64,000 bases of DNA, taken from Marasmius tenuissimus (taxonomy: Eukaryota; Basidiomycota; Agaricomycetes; Agaricales; Marasmiaceae). The stretch is taken from assembly GCA_029532415.1 (NCBI GenBank), contig JAQOTA010000069.1, positions 930,001 through 994,000 on the forward strand, read 5' to 3'. The notes under the pieces were generated by a model. That model saw nothing but the letters and a program-made list of their open reading frames with translations. It was not told the DNA's origin and made no database searches. Position numbers and translations under genes: made by a program. This document shows, one piece after another, positions 20,882 to 32,724 of this stretch. Position 1 is the first letter of the stretch. Each line of letters opens with the position of its first letter.

Positions 20882-23756
20882 CTAAGTGCGGCACAAGTAG
20901 AGCACGAAGCGTCTATTCAAACGAATAAAATTCAAGTCCAAGATGTTCTCTAAAAGCGGAGAACTTGACATGACCCAAATTCTTGGTAAACATGTCCGCA
21001 GGATTGTAGGCACCTCAATAAAGAAAAGATCGACCTTGCGGTCTGAAACACATTCGCGAATGTAATGATAGCGAATATCAATGTGTTTGGTGCGACGTTC
21101 TTGAACTGGGTTAGAGGCAATAAAAATCGAGCCTTGATTATCTCCACATATGGGAACGGGAGTCATATCAATTCCAAGTTCAGAGAGTAACTGTCGAATC
21201 CACACAGCCTGACGACTACAGTCGGATAGCGCCATGTATTCAGCTTCAGTGGATGAAAGCGCAACAGTCTTCTGGGCGCGTGATTGCCAACAGAAGATGC
21301 TACCTGCCAATTTGAAGAAATAGCCCGTGATCGACCGACGCTTGATAGGATCAGCAGCCCAATCAGAATCAGTGAATGCTAGTAAACCTCCGTCAGAGGC
21401 TCCATCATAGACCAGTGCATAGTCTGGAGTTCCTGCAAGATAGCGGCAAATATAAAGCGCCTTCTTCAGGTGATCCTCTGATGGATTAGCAGAGAATTGA
21501 GAAAGCTTTGTAACAGCGTAGGCAATATCTGGACGAGTGCCAAGCATGATATACAGAAGCGATCCAATCACTGATTGATATGGAGCGCGATGTTCGGGAT
21601 CAACAGGACCTGCGTTGGGTTGTGGAATATAGCCGGCAGGAAGAGGAGTATCTGCTGCTTTTGCATTCTGCATGCCAAATTGCTTCAAGACCTTCTTCAA
21701 GTAGTCGGTCTGGTCAAGAAGGATTTTACGGCCTCTGCGACGAATACGCATGCGCAAGAACTCTTTAACTTCTCCAGGATCACGGCACTCCCAACGAGCC
21801 ATAAACTTGGCTTTCTTCTTTTCGACAAAGGCTTTGTTGGGTCCAAGGAATAATGCATTGTCAACATAGATCAAAGCGATACATTCTTCACCAGTCTCAC
21901 AATCTTTGCAGATGAAGAGACCTGCATCGGAAGTTAAGCGTTTGAAGCCCATTACTTCCATGGACGAGCTGAGAGCACGCCACCACTCAAGAGTGGCTTG
22001 CTTCAGTCCATATAATGCACAGCAAAGGCGATAGACTTTGCCTTCCTGACCCTTAACCTTGAAACCTTCAGGTTGATCCATATAGATCTCTTCTTTAAGT
22101 TCACCATAAAGAAAGGCGTTCTTCACATCCAATGCCTGAATATGCCAGTTTTTGAGAGCTGCTAATGCGAGCATCATCTGTACAGTTTCAAACCGCACAA
22201 CTGGTGAGAAAATCTCATCAAAATCAACACCTTTGACCTGAGAGAAACCCTTGGCAACAAGTCGAGCTTTCTTTTGTCCGTCTGACTTGACGTCAAACAC
22301 CCATCTGTTTTTGACAGCCTTGCAACCTTTAGGTAGGTCAACCAATTCAAAGACCTTGCGCTTGCGAAGAGCCTCTAGTTCATTGCAGCAAGCGGCCTTC
22401 CATTCTCTCTGCTGCTCAGCTGGCAGCTTCAGTATGTCACAGAGAGTCCACTCTCGAACGTTAGACATATCGGTGAGGTCATCGTGAACGGGAACTGCCC
22501 GATTTAACAGATAAATCACGAAATCTACTCCCCCTTCCTGGGATAATTGTTGCACTAAGCTATTGGGCTGACTCCCCCTGGACTTACACATGGTAGACAG
22601 ACTGGCACGATTAGTCCCAGAACCTTTCTAGGTCTGCCTCTCCTACAAGTAGTAGGTGGATCCATGGGTTCTCTATCACCCGTGGCATCTCTCCATGTAG
22701 AATTTTTCTCCATATCACGCACAATGCGCGAGGGATTATTTGGGTCTTGTTGTTCACCAAATACGTTATCAGGTTGCTTAGTACCCGTCAGTTTCCTGCC
22801 TGAACGCCTTGGCGGCGGAGTCTGCTCTTGTCCACCCACTGGTGTAGGTGGCCTAGGAGGCTGGAACGGAGGATCAGGATCAGGATGTTGATGTTCACCC
22901 TGAGGTACAGGACCATCTCCATCATTGTCATGAGGAGATTCCGATTGCTTTGGAAGGTTCTTGGGAGGATGAAGATCGTCATCAGACGAATCATCATCAC
23001 TATCCGAAGAGAAGTTGGGATTTTCACCCAATACCGGCGGTATTTCAGGGATTTCACCCACCGGGGTAAAGCCACGCGGTTTCTTATCAGAACACTTCGG
23101 GAACAAGTTTTCATCGAATAGAGCAGTAGCGCTTTTGAAGATACTATTGTTGGACATCTTCATGAAGACATATCCTTTCATGCCTTCCTGAAAACCGATA
23201 AAGGTCATCAGTTCCGAATGCGGAGATAACTTGTTAACTCGATGCTTTTCTGGAATAAACGCATACGCTGCACATCCGAAGACTCGAAGATCCGAAACAT
23301 CCGGTGCACTGCCATGCAACTTCTCATGTGGGGTCAACCAACATAAATGCTGGGACGGCGTCCGATTGTGAAGTGCAACAGCGTGCAACACACAGAACTC
23401 CCACCAAGAAGGTGGAAGACAAGCATCAAAGCGAAGAGCTTGAGCTTTCTTGACAATGGTCCGATTGAACCGTTCTGCACGACCATTCTGTTCCGGCGTA
23501 TATGGAATGCTGGTCAGAATTTTGATACCGTGCTCCTTTAGTACATCATCGAAGACATGCAATTTGTACTCTCCCCCTCCATCGGACATCCATTCCTTAA
23601 TATCAACACCGAATTGTACCTTCACCATAGCGATAAAGTCACAGAGCATCTTGACAGAGTCAGATTTGCGTCGCATGAGCATTGTCCAGCCATGTGAAGT
23701 ACAGTCGTCGACAAACGACATATACCATTTGTATTTGTGGTACGACTCAGTGGGAA
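20882..23756 (-). pseudogene. Copia pol (integrase, RT, RNase H) of copia-1, left arm and centre
   Basis: The integrase part keeps the DDE pattern (FVDDCTS, MSDGGGEY, PEQNGRAERFNRT). It is followed by a Pro/Asp-rich linker with GEHQHPDPDPP, then the RT (RWVFDVKSDGQKKARLVAKGF) and RNase H (LSSTEAEYMALSD). Three defects are visible. The frame shifts near 22570-22620, between the linker and RT. The RT catalytic box reads YVDN instead of YVDD (near 21860). One base is missing near 21015 in the C-terminal FFIEG-YNPADM region. The upstream part of the same frame continues at 30095-30475, beyond the nested element. It is not functional. Confidence 0.85.
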
Positions 23757-23761
23757 ATTGT

Positions 23762-24082
23762 TGTTGAATCCGTGGACTATAATTAGATCCCGGTATATCC
23801 GAAGTCCCGGTTCATACTTCCCACCATTGTATTATGCGGGACAATGCATACGCTATTGTTCTATTCTTTATTGTTCATTATGCTCATATGTACAATTTCT
23901 ATTGTCGTCCTTATATGGTAACTCTATTGTCTTTACATGTATATAAGCTCGTAGTTCTCTACCTGAATACACAGTGTGCTTGAGCTTCTACGTCTCGCCT
24001 CTATCTCTCTAAACTCCTCTCTGGTAAGTAGTAGTATAGCTATGTTGTAGTCCTCTGCGCTAGGCGTCATGCCGGCTCATCA
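23762..24082 (+). repeat. 5' LTR of the nested copia (copia-2)
   Basis: A 321-bp LTR from TGTTGAATCC to GGCTCATCA, with a TATATAA box at about 23940-23946. It differs from the 3' LTR at 29769-30089 at only two positions that I find, both G/A. The primer binding site GGTTATGGGCCC follows directly. The target duplication attgt precedes it. Confidence 0.92.
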
Positions 24083-24380
24083 GGTTATGGGCCCCGGTTA
24101 GCCCGACTACAATGACAAGCGCCTTAATGGCTGCTGTCATCGCCGAGCGCCCCTAGGCTGCTGTCATCGGCTAGCTAGGCTAGACCTGCATGTTGCCATC
24201 GACCTCTTAATTGAGTGTTCGATCTATGGCATTGATGTACGTCCTTCGACGACATCGGATCTCAAGGATCCAATGCTCCTCGTTGAGCATAGCGCCTTGA
24301 TGGCTGCTCCCTGTGTTGATTAGACGCATGCTGATGCTGTCTTTTCTAGATCCAACACAAACTCTCAACCTCTTACTATC

Positions 24381-27300
24381 ATGTTCGACGTTAAGAAATA
24401 CTTCTCCGGTCGCTTCGACGGCACCAACTTCAAACAGACCTACTACAGCGAGATGGAAGCTGTGTGTAAGACCCAAGGTCTTTACGGTCATCTCACTGGT
24501 CAAGAACCACGTCCCTCCATGCCCCTTGGCACTGTGACTAGCCCCGCAGGGGTTACTCCTGTTACTCGTGCCACCGTCCCTCCCGAGGAGCACGCTGCCT
24601 GGGTCAAGGAAAGTCTTGCTTGGGACAAGGAAGATCTCCAGCTCATGGGAATCATCCAGATCACCACCACCAAGGAGGTCTCCGATCTGATTAAGGACAT
24701 GAATGCCGAAAAAGCTTGGGAACAGCTGAACCTCACCTACGGCGAGCCCACTTTGTCTGCCATCTATGGCGACTTTGTTAAACTCGTCTCTTTCAGACTT
24801 ACCACCTCTCATCCCCAAGCCGGCATCGCCAAGTTCAAGTCCTACATCGAACGACTCTCCGAGGTAGGAGTGGTTCTCCCCGAGTTGATCAAATCCCTCT
24901 TGCTCATTGCCGCTATTCCTCCCGAATGGGACGCTGCCTCATCCAAATCCCTTCATGACTACGTCAGGGATCCCGAGGATGAAGACTGTATCACTGTTTC
25001 GAAAGTCCATGACGCTATCATGGTCGAGTATGAACGCCAGAACCCTCAGCTCGCCAACCGCCTCTCTGCGGTGAAGCGTGCTGGTAATCGTGAACCATTG
25101 TTCGGTCAGCAGCAACGCCCGGAGTAGCAACGTCAGCAGCGTGGGTATCAGCAGCAGACCAATACCCGTCCACCACAACAGCAGCAGCAACGCCCCTCTT
25201 CAAACCAGAACAAGGGTAAGAAGAAGAAGCAGCAGCAGCGTGGTACCCGCGGTGGTATCAACCAGCACCAGGGTCCCGGCAATGCCAGCGGTAACAGCGG
25301 TAACAATCGGTCTCATGGTCACTCCCATCTTGCGTCCTACGCATCCGTCGTTGCTTCCCCTCCTCCTGTTCGCCCTTACTCCTCGATCACTGACCGCAGG
25401 GAACGTATTGCGTTGAACGCAGTCAACAACTCCCTGCGCGCCGAGATTGCCAGTGCCCCTTCTAGCCATGCTAGAGGATCTCCGCCCCCAGCGCACTTCA
25501 CTGGTCACTGGGACAAGTCTTGTGACAGCACTGTCGCTCCCGCTGTCAAGAAGAATCCGGCTGCCATGCAGTCCTTCACCGGCTTCAAGCCATCCGAGTC
25601 AGTATTTGATGATGTACGTGAAGCACGTTCACTTGCTGACAGACTTGGTGTCCCTAAGACGGCGCGGCATCTCAAACCGTTCGAACAGATCGTCACGTCC
25701 GCCGCCAATCGTTCGCTCCAGGATTGTATCTCGAAGCCTGGTTCCTCGTCCAAGTGAGTTCTGGAGGACGATTCGGAAGATGAAGGAACCGGACGTCCTT
25801 CTCCTACTCCTTCTAAACGCTCTCGCAGCGTTGATTCTAATGAAGATGTAGAGATGGACTGGGGATCTGACGATGGTATGGACGATATGACTTCTCTATT
25901 TGGTAATGATGTTGACAACGACATTGCCGAAGCTGCAGGAGTAGAGGACGTCCCGGATGACGTCTCTCTTGGATTGTTCCACGATGACAGGCAAGTTCCT
26001 TATCTTGACCTGCTTTCCCAAGCTGATGCAAACCTACAGCGCTGCTCTCAACTAGTTGGTATCAGTAGTGCGCGCGGTAGTCATAGTGATCTGGTATCAC
26101 TTGTAAATTTTTGCAATGCTATTTCGACCCACTTTGTGGGATGTACTCAATGTAAGGGAAAGAAAAGTGTGAACAACGCACAGGGTTGGCTCCTTGATTC
26201 TGGTGCCTCCTCTCATTTCACGAATGATTTGAATGATTTCGCTGAATATGAATCGCTTGATGGTCCTATCGTAAATACTGCGAATAAGGGCAACCCTATA
26301 CAGATCAAGGGTAAAGGCACTGTCTTCATTAAGCATGATGTTGAAGGACATGAAGGGAAACTTACTGAGCGCGTTTCGCGTCTCTATCCTGTCTATTACA
26401 TACCTCAATTGGACATACGTCTACTATCAATGGGAAAGTTCCTTCAAGATGGTCTATCAATTCGTGGAAACGCGAAGAAGTTAGCCTTCTACTCATCACA
26501 GCGACGACAGTCGCTTGTTTCCTATCCTCATATGCCTGGACAAACCATTTATTGGGTACACTCGTGGAAAGCATCTGCTGAGGTTTTAATGGCCAAGTCG
26601 GTCGTTTATAACGTCGACTACGATATTGAGCACAGACGCTTTGGGCATCCATCGGATAAAGCCCTGAACAAAGCTCGGAAACATACACAAGGTTTCCCAC
26701 TTGACCTTAAGATGCCTACTAAGAAGACACCTCTGTGTCGTGGTTGTGCTGAAGGCAAGATGCATGAGAAATCGTTCCCCAACTCTACAACGAGAGCTTC
26801 TAAACCGTTTGAACGCATACATTCGGATTTGAAGTCGTACCCGGCTGAATCGTATCACCGGTACAAGTACTACATCTCTTTTCTCGATGACTGCACGTCC
26901 TACGTTTGGACCTCCAAGCTCAAGACGAAAGACGAGGCAGTACCTGCTTTGAGGGACTTCCTTACTATGGTCAAGACACAATTCAATGCTGTTGTCAAGA
27001 CCTGGATGTCCGATGAAGGGGGAGAGTACAAAGGAGATAAGTTCGATGCAGTACTGAAAGAGTATGGGATCCAAAGGGATCAAAGCATACCGTATACACC
27101 ACAACAAAACGGTCGTACTGAACAATTTAACAGGACTATTCATGAGAAGGCTGAAGCTCTTCGCTTTGAAGCTTGCATGCCTCAGTCCTGGTGGGAATTT
27201 TGCCATGTGCACGCCGTCCACCTCTACAACCGCACTCCTGTGCAACGTTTAAGCTGGCGAACTCCGTTCGAAATGCTTTACGGCGAAGCACCTGATGTTT

Positions 27301-29726
27301 CACATCTCCGAGTTATGGGTTGTGCAGCCTACGTCTTCATTCCTGAAGATCGTAGGAAGAATAAGCTCGCTCCTCGTAGTGAGTTAATGACTTTCATCGG
27401 CTACCAAGATGGGATGAAAGGCTTCCTGTTCATGCGAAGTAATAATTCCGTATTCAAAGGTAGCACTGCGCTGTTCGATGAGACGCTGTACAATAAGTGT
27501 CCTGATGCCAAAACTCGTGGCTTCACACCTGTTGGTAGTGAACCATTTACTTTGGGTGAAAATCCCAACATTCCTTCGGAAGATGAAGACTCTGATGACG
27601 GATGGGACGATACTCCGTTCCCAGATCTCAGATGTTGCTCTGAACCTTCTAAGGGATCAGAACCTCAGGTTGACGAGCCTGCAGGTGGCCCTGAGCCAGG
27701 GGATGTGCCACTCCCTCAATCTGGTCCTCCGACGCCTCCAGGCGAACCTGCCGTTCCTCCGCCTGCACCAGCAGCGGATGGTCCACACTGGTCTTCGAGG
27801 CAGCAGAAGGGTACAACGCAACCTGGTAACATATTTGGTGAACAGCGGAACCCAAATAGACCCTCAGACATTATTCGCGACTTAGAGAATAAGAATACTT
27901 GGAGAAACGTCACTGGAGATAAAGAACCTTCACATCCAGTTGATTGTCCTAGTTCTTTGCGATCTAGGAAAGGCAAAGGTGGTAAAAAGGGGATTCCTGG
28001 TCCACTTCCGCCTCCGCCTGCTCCAGAACCCAGTGGAAGCACTGAGTCGCATGAGGAAGAAAGCGTAGTCGAAAGACTGACCCAAGAAGGGGGAGTAGGA
28101 TTCGTGATTTACCTGTTGAACAATGCCGTTCCAGTTCACGATTCGCTTCCAACGTCCAATACTCCTGATTTCTCTAACATCAGAGAGTGGACACTCCGCG
28201 ATATTCTTAAGTTGCCTGTTGAGCAACAGAAGGAATGGAAGAACGCTTGCCACGAAGAACTTGAGGCACTTTGTAAGTGCAAGGTCTTTGAACTCTGTGA
28301 CTTGCCTAAAGGTCGCAAAGCCATCAGAAATAGATGGGTCTTCGACGTCAAGTCGAATGGTCGCAAGAAAGCTAGACTTGTTGCCAAAGGTTTCTCTCAG
28401 GTCGAAGGTGTCGACTTTGATGAGATCTTCTCACCAGTTGTTCGATATGAGACTGTTCGTATGATGCTTGCTCTTGCAGCTCTCAAGAACTGGTACATCA
28501 CCTCTGTTGATGTTAAGAACGCCTTCCTTTATGGCGATCTTGTTGAGGAGATTTACATGGAACAACCTGAAGGCTTCAAAGTCAAGGGCCAAGAACGTAA
28601 GGTACTACGCCTGCGTCGTGCATTATATGGACTGAAGCAAGCTGCCCTTGAGTGGTGGCGAACCCTCAGCTCGTCCATGGAAGTATTAGGCTTCAAACGC
28701 CTGACTTCTGATGCTGGACTCTTCATCTGCAAAGATCCGAAGAGCGGTGAAGTTGTGTATGCGATCATTTACGTTGACGATGCACTCTTCATGGGTCCTA
28801 ACAAAGCTTTTGTTGACAAGAAGAAAGCCGAGTTCATGGCTCGATGGGAATGTCGTGATATGGGTGATGCTAGCGAGTTTCTCCGCATGAGCATTCGTCA
28901 CGAAGGCAATAAGATCATGATTGACCAGAAGGATTATCTGAAGAAAGTACTTGAACGTTTCGGGATGCAGAATGCGAAAGGTGCTCCTACGCCCTTACCT
29001 GCTGGCTATGTGCCTACTCCCAACGATGGTCCAGTCAATCCTGCTATTCACTCCAGATTCCAGTCTGTGATTGGGTCGCTTCTGTACATTATGCTGGGCA
29101 CACCTCCTGATATTGCCTATGCAGTTACGAAGCTGTCCCAGTTCTCTTCTAATCCAACGAAGGAACACCTCGATAAAGCACTTTACATCTGCCGCTATCT
29201 AGCTGGCACATCAGATTATTCACTTGTCTATGATGGTGACTCTGATGGAGGTCTTCTTGCGTTCACAGACTCGGATTGGGCTGCCGATCCTATCAAACGC
29301 TGTTCGATCACTGGCTACTTCTTCAAGTTAGCAGGCGGCATCTTCTCGTGGCAATCACACGCCCAGAAGACTGTAGCTCTTTCTTCCACTGAGGCTGAGT
29401 ATATGGCACTGTCGGATTGCAGTCGTCAAGCTTCCTGGATAAGATCGCTACTCTCTGAACTTGGAATCGACTTAGGTCCTATTCCAATCTGCGGAGATAA
29501 TCAAGGCTCTATCTTCATTGCATCTAATCCGGTTCAAGAACGCCGAACCAAGCACATCGATATTCGATATCATTACATTCGATCATGTGTTGAAGATGGC
29601 AAAGTCGAGTTGTTCTTTATTGAAGGAGTCTATAATCCCGCAGACATGTTTACAAAGAATCTCAGACATGAGAAGTTCTTACGGTTCAGAGATCACCTTG
29701 GACTTGAATTCTATTCGTCCACTTGA
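24381..29726 (+). CDS. Copia-2 gag-pol polyprotein, one frame with two internal stops
   Basis: The same frame is open from the ATG at 24381 (MFDVKKYFSGRF) to the stop at 29724, except for TAG at 25125-25127 and TGA at 25755-25757. Order of parts: gag core (to about 25110), a Gln/Arg-rich basic region without a CX2CX4HX4C zinc knuckle, and an acidic linker. Then the aspartic protease WLLDSGASSHF (near 26190), an integrase zinc finger (HRRFGH...CRGCAEGK) and DDE residues in FLDDCTS, SDEGGEY and GRTEQFNRT. RT carries YVDD (28770-28781). RNase H has TDSDWAAD, LSSTEAEYMALSD and GDNQGS. Everything needed for transposition is recognisable. Both stops could be mutations, errors or read-through sites; the second lies in AAGTGAGT. 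Confidence 0.88.
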
Positions 29727-29768
29727 TTCGCTCAGATGCGCTTTTCAGCTGCACTTAGCGAGGGGGTG

Positions 29769-30089
29769 TGTTGAATCCGTGAACTATAATTAGATCCCGG
29801 TATATCCGAAGTCCCGGTTCATACTTCCCACCATTGTATTATGCGGGACAATGCATACGCTATTGTTCTATTCTTTATTGTTCATTATGCTCATATGTAC
29901 AATTTCTATTGTCGTCCTTATATGGTAACTCTATTGTCTTTACATGTATATAAGCTCGTAGTTCTCTACCTGAATACACAGTGTGCTTGAGCTTCTACGT
30001 CTCGCCTCTATCTCTCTAAACTCCTCTCTGGTAAGTAGTAGTATAGCTATGTTGTAGTCCTCTGCGCTAGGCGTCATGCCAGCTCATCA
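29769..30089 (+). repeat. 3' LTR of copia-2
   Basis: 321 bp, TGTTGAATCC to AGCTCATCA, preceded by a GAGGGGG purine tract and followed by the target duplication attgt. It is nearly identical to the 5' LTR at 23762-24082. Confidence 0.92.
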
Positions 30090-30094
30090 ATTGT

Positions 30095-30475
30095 TTGAGG
30101 TCGGAGTGGATTTTTTCAAAGGGTTTCGAGGCACGGGTAGTGGAGTCAGGGAACGATCTGGAGTGCATCTTTCCTTCTGCACATCCTCGGCATAACCGGG
30201 TTTTCTTCGGTTTTCGGTCGAATTCCGGGAAGTTCCTTGTATGCTTCCGAGCTTTATCCAGAGCCTTGTCTGAACAATGTCCGAAATGTCTGTGTAGAAC
30301 CTTATAGTCAACTTTATCCATTGTTGACTTGGCCATTAAGCTACGAGCAGAGGCTTCCTGCGAGCTAACCCAAAAGATGGTTTGACCAGGCATAAGCGGG
30401 TAAGATACCAGTGACTGGCGTCGACCCTTGTGATAAAAAGCCAATTTGCTAGACAATCCACGTACTTGCAGACCA
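30095..30475 (-). pseudogene. Copia-1 pre-integrase domain, separated from its integrase by copia-2
   Basis: The minus strand reads GLSSKLAFYHKGRRQSLVSY, then HRHFGHCSDKALDKARKH and CRGCAEGKMHSRSF, the integrase zinc finger (HHCC). It then runs into the target duplication at 30094-30090. The same frame resumes at 23756 with TESYHKYKWYMSFVDD. Similarity to copia stops at 30475, where the opposite-strand copy begins. Confidence 0.8.
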
Positions 30476-30746
30476 AGCCTCCTAGGCCACCTACACCAGT
30501 GGGTGGACAAGAGCAGACTCCGCCGCCAAGGCGTTCAGGCAGGAAACTGACGGGTACTAAGCAACCTGATAACGTATTTGGTGAACAACAAGACCCAAAT
30601 AATCCCTCGCGCATTGTGCGTGATATGGAGAAAAATTCTACATGGAGAGATGCCACGGGTGATAGAGAACCCATGGATCCACCTACTACTTGTAGGAGAG
30701 GCAGACCTAGAAAGGTTCTGGGACTAATCGTGCCAGTCTGTCTACC

Positions 30747-32456
30747 ATGTGTAAGTCCAGGGGGAGTCAGCCCAATAGCTTAGTGCAACAATTATCCCAG
30801 GAAGGGGGAGTAGATTTCGTGATTTATCTGTTAAATCGGGCAGTTCCCGTTCACGATGACCTCACCGATATGTCTAACGTTCGAGAGTGGACTCTCTGTG
30901 ACATACTGAAGCTGCCAGCTGAGCAGCAGAGAGAATGGAAGGCCGCTTGCTGCAATGAACTAGAGGCTCTTCGCAAGCGCAAGGTCTTTGAATTGGTTGA
31001 CCTACCTAAAGGTTGCAAGGCTGTCAAAAACAGATGGGTGTTTGACGTCAAGTCAGACGGACAAAAGAAAGCTCGACTTGTTGCCAAGGGTTTCTCTCAG
31101 GTCAAAGGTGTTGATTTTGATGAGATTTTCTCACCAGTTGTGCGGTTTGAAACTGTACAGATGATGCTCGCATTAGCAGCTCTCAAAAACTGGCATATTC
31201 AGGCATTGGATGTGAAGAACGCCTTTCTTTATGGTGAACTTAAAGAAGAGATCTATATGGATCAACCTGAAGGTTTCAAGGTTAAGGGTCAGGAAGGCAA
31301 AGTCTATCGCCTTTGCTGTGCATTATATGGACTGAAGCAAGCCACTCTTGAGTGGTGGCGTGCTCTCAGCTCGTCCATGGAAGTAATGGGCTTCAAACGC
31401 TTAACTTCCGATGCAGGTCTCTTCATCTGCAAAGATTGTGAGACTGGTGAAGAATGTATCGCTTTGATCTATGTTGACAATGCATTATTCCTTGGACCCA
31501 ACAAAGCCTTTGTCGAAAAGAAGAAAGCCAAGTTTATGGCTCGTTGGGAGTGCCGTGATCCTGGAGAAGTTAAAGAGTTCTTGCGCATGCGTATTCGTCG
31601 CAGAGGCCGTAAAATCCTTCTTGACCAGACCGACTACTTGAAGAAGGTCTTGAAGCAATTTGGCATGCAGAATGCAAAAGCAGCAGATACTCCTCTTCCT
31701 GCCGGCTATATTCCACAACCCAACGCAGGTCCTGTTGATCCCGAACATCGCGCTCCATATCAATCAGTGATTGGATCGCTTCTGTATATCATGCTTGGCA
31801 CTCGTCCAGATATTGCCTACGCTGTTACAAAGCTTTCTCAATTCTCTGCTAATCCATCAGAGGATCACCTGAAGAAGGCGCTTTATATTTGCCGCTATCT
31901 TGCAGGAACTCCAGACTATGCACTGGTCTATGATGGAGCCTCTGACGGAGGTTTACTAGCATTCACTGATTCTGATTGGGCTGCTGATCCTATCAAGCGT
32001 CGGTCGATCACGGGCTATTTCTTCAAATTGGCAGGTAGCATCTTCTGTTGGCAATCACGCGCCCAGAAGACTGTTGCGCTTTCATCCACTGAAGCTGAAT
32101 ACATGGCGCTATCCGACTGTAGTCGTCAGGCTGTGTGGATTCGACAGTTACTCTCTGAACTTGGAATTGATATGACTCCCGTTCCCATATGTGGAGATAA
32201 TCAAGGCTCGATTTTTATTGCCTCTAACCCAGTTCAAGAACGTCGCACCAAACACATTGATATTCGCTATCATTACATTCGCGAATGTGTTTCAGACCGC
32301 AAGGTCGATCTTTTCTTTATTGAGGTGCCTACAATCCTGCGGACATGTTTACCAAGAATTTGGGTCATGTCAAGTTCTCCGCTTTTAGAGAACATCTTGG
32401 ACTTGAATTTTATTCGTTTGAATAGACGCTTCGTGCTCTACTTGTGCCGCACTTAG
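30747..32456 (+). pseudogene. Copia-1 RT and RNase H, right arm copy
   Basis: The frame encodes the same 569 residues as the minus-strand frame at 20882-22591. RT landmarks are present (RWVFDVKSDGQKK, YGLKQATLEWW), and RNase H landmarks TDSDWAADPIKRRS and GDNQGSIF. The RT catalytic motif is YVDN. The last about 45 residues are out of frame relative to copia-2 because of a single missing base. It is inactive. Confidence 0.85.
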
Positions 32457-32466
32457 CGAGGGGGAG

Positions 32467-32724
32467 TGTTGAATCCGGACTACTGGATATATGGACCGTT
32501 GTATCGGGCCACATATATGCTTCAATCGTTTCACTATGATCTATGCTATTCCTAGTCACTCCTGTTATAGAAGATACAGCCACCTCTGTATAGTATATAA
32601 GTAGCTTTGTATCTACATGCAATACCAGTACTTTTACTACTCTCGTTGCTGCCTCTAAGCCTATCTCCAGGTGAGCTAGTCTGTCCCATGCTACCACTGC
32701 GTGGGCAGGACCTCTGCCTCAACA
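32467..32724 (+). repeat. 3' LTR of copia-1, right arm
   Basis: 258 bp, TGTTGAATCC to CTGCCTCAACA, with TATATAA at 32594-32600 and a GAGGGGGAG purine tract immediately before it. It appears identical to the reverse complement of 20614-20871. Confidence 0.9.

Larger units (their letters stand above)
23762..30089 (+). mobile_element. Nearly intact Ty1/copia retrotransposon (copia-2, 6328 bp)
   Basis: Complete structure: 5' LTR 23762-24082, primer binding site at 24083, single gag-pol frame 24381-29726, purine tract GCGAGGGGG before the 3' LTR, and 3' LTR 29769-30089. It is flanked by the 5-bp duplication attgt. LTRs are over 99 percent identical, so the insertion is recent. It lies inside copia-1, between its pre-integrase and integrase regions. 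Only two stop codons interrupt the coding frame. Confidence 0.92.
20614..30475 (-). mobile_element. Minus-strand copia copy (copia-1), 5' truncated, with a nested younger copia
   Basis: Read on the minus strand, it has GAG-pre-integrase sequence from 30475 to about 30095, then integrase, RT, RNase H and the 3' LTR down to 20614. The younger copia (23762-30089) lies between the pre-integrase and integrase parts, with target duplication attgt at 23757-23761 and 30090-30094. Gag, protease and 5' LTR are missing. At 30475 it meets a plus-strand copy of its own 3' half, forming an inverted repeat with 2249-bp arms (20614-22862 and 30476-32724). No target duplication is seen for the outer ends. Confidence 0.82.
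30476..32724 (+). mobile_element. Plus-strand 3' half of copia-1 (right inverted arm)
   Basis: The 2249-bp segment is the reverse complement of 20614-22862 with no length change. Every stretch I compared was identical. It begins abruptly within the integrase-RT linker (PPRPPTPVGGQEQ) and runs to the LTR end at 32724. It shares all defects of the left arm: the frameshift near 30780, YVDN at about 31470-31481, and the one-base loss near 32325. It has no 5' LTR, gag, protease or integrase. Unique array DNA resumes at 32725. Confidence 0.88.

Noticed and set aside
24207..24818. Minus-strand frame of 203 codons over the copia-2 gag start
   Set aside because: It is antisense to clear copia gag and covers the leader; no independent support.
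20614..32724. Two independent insertions of copia-1
   Set aside because: The arms have the same length, the same frameshift and the same YVDN change, and no target duplication is present at either.
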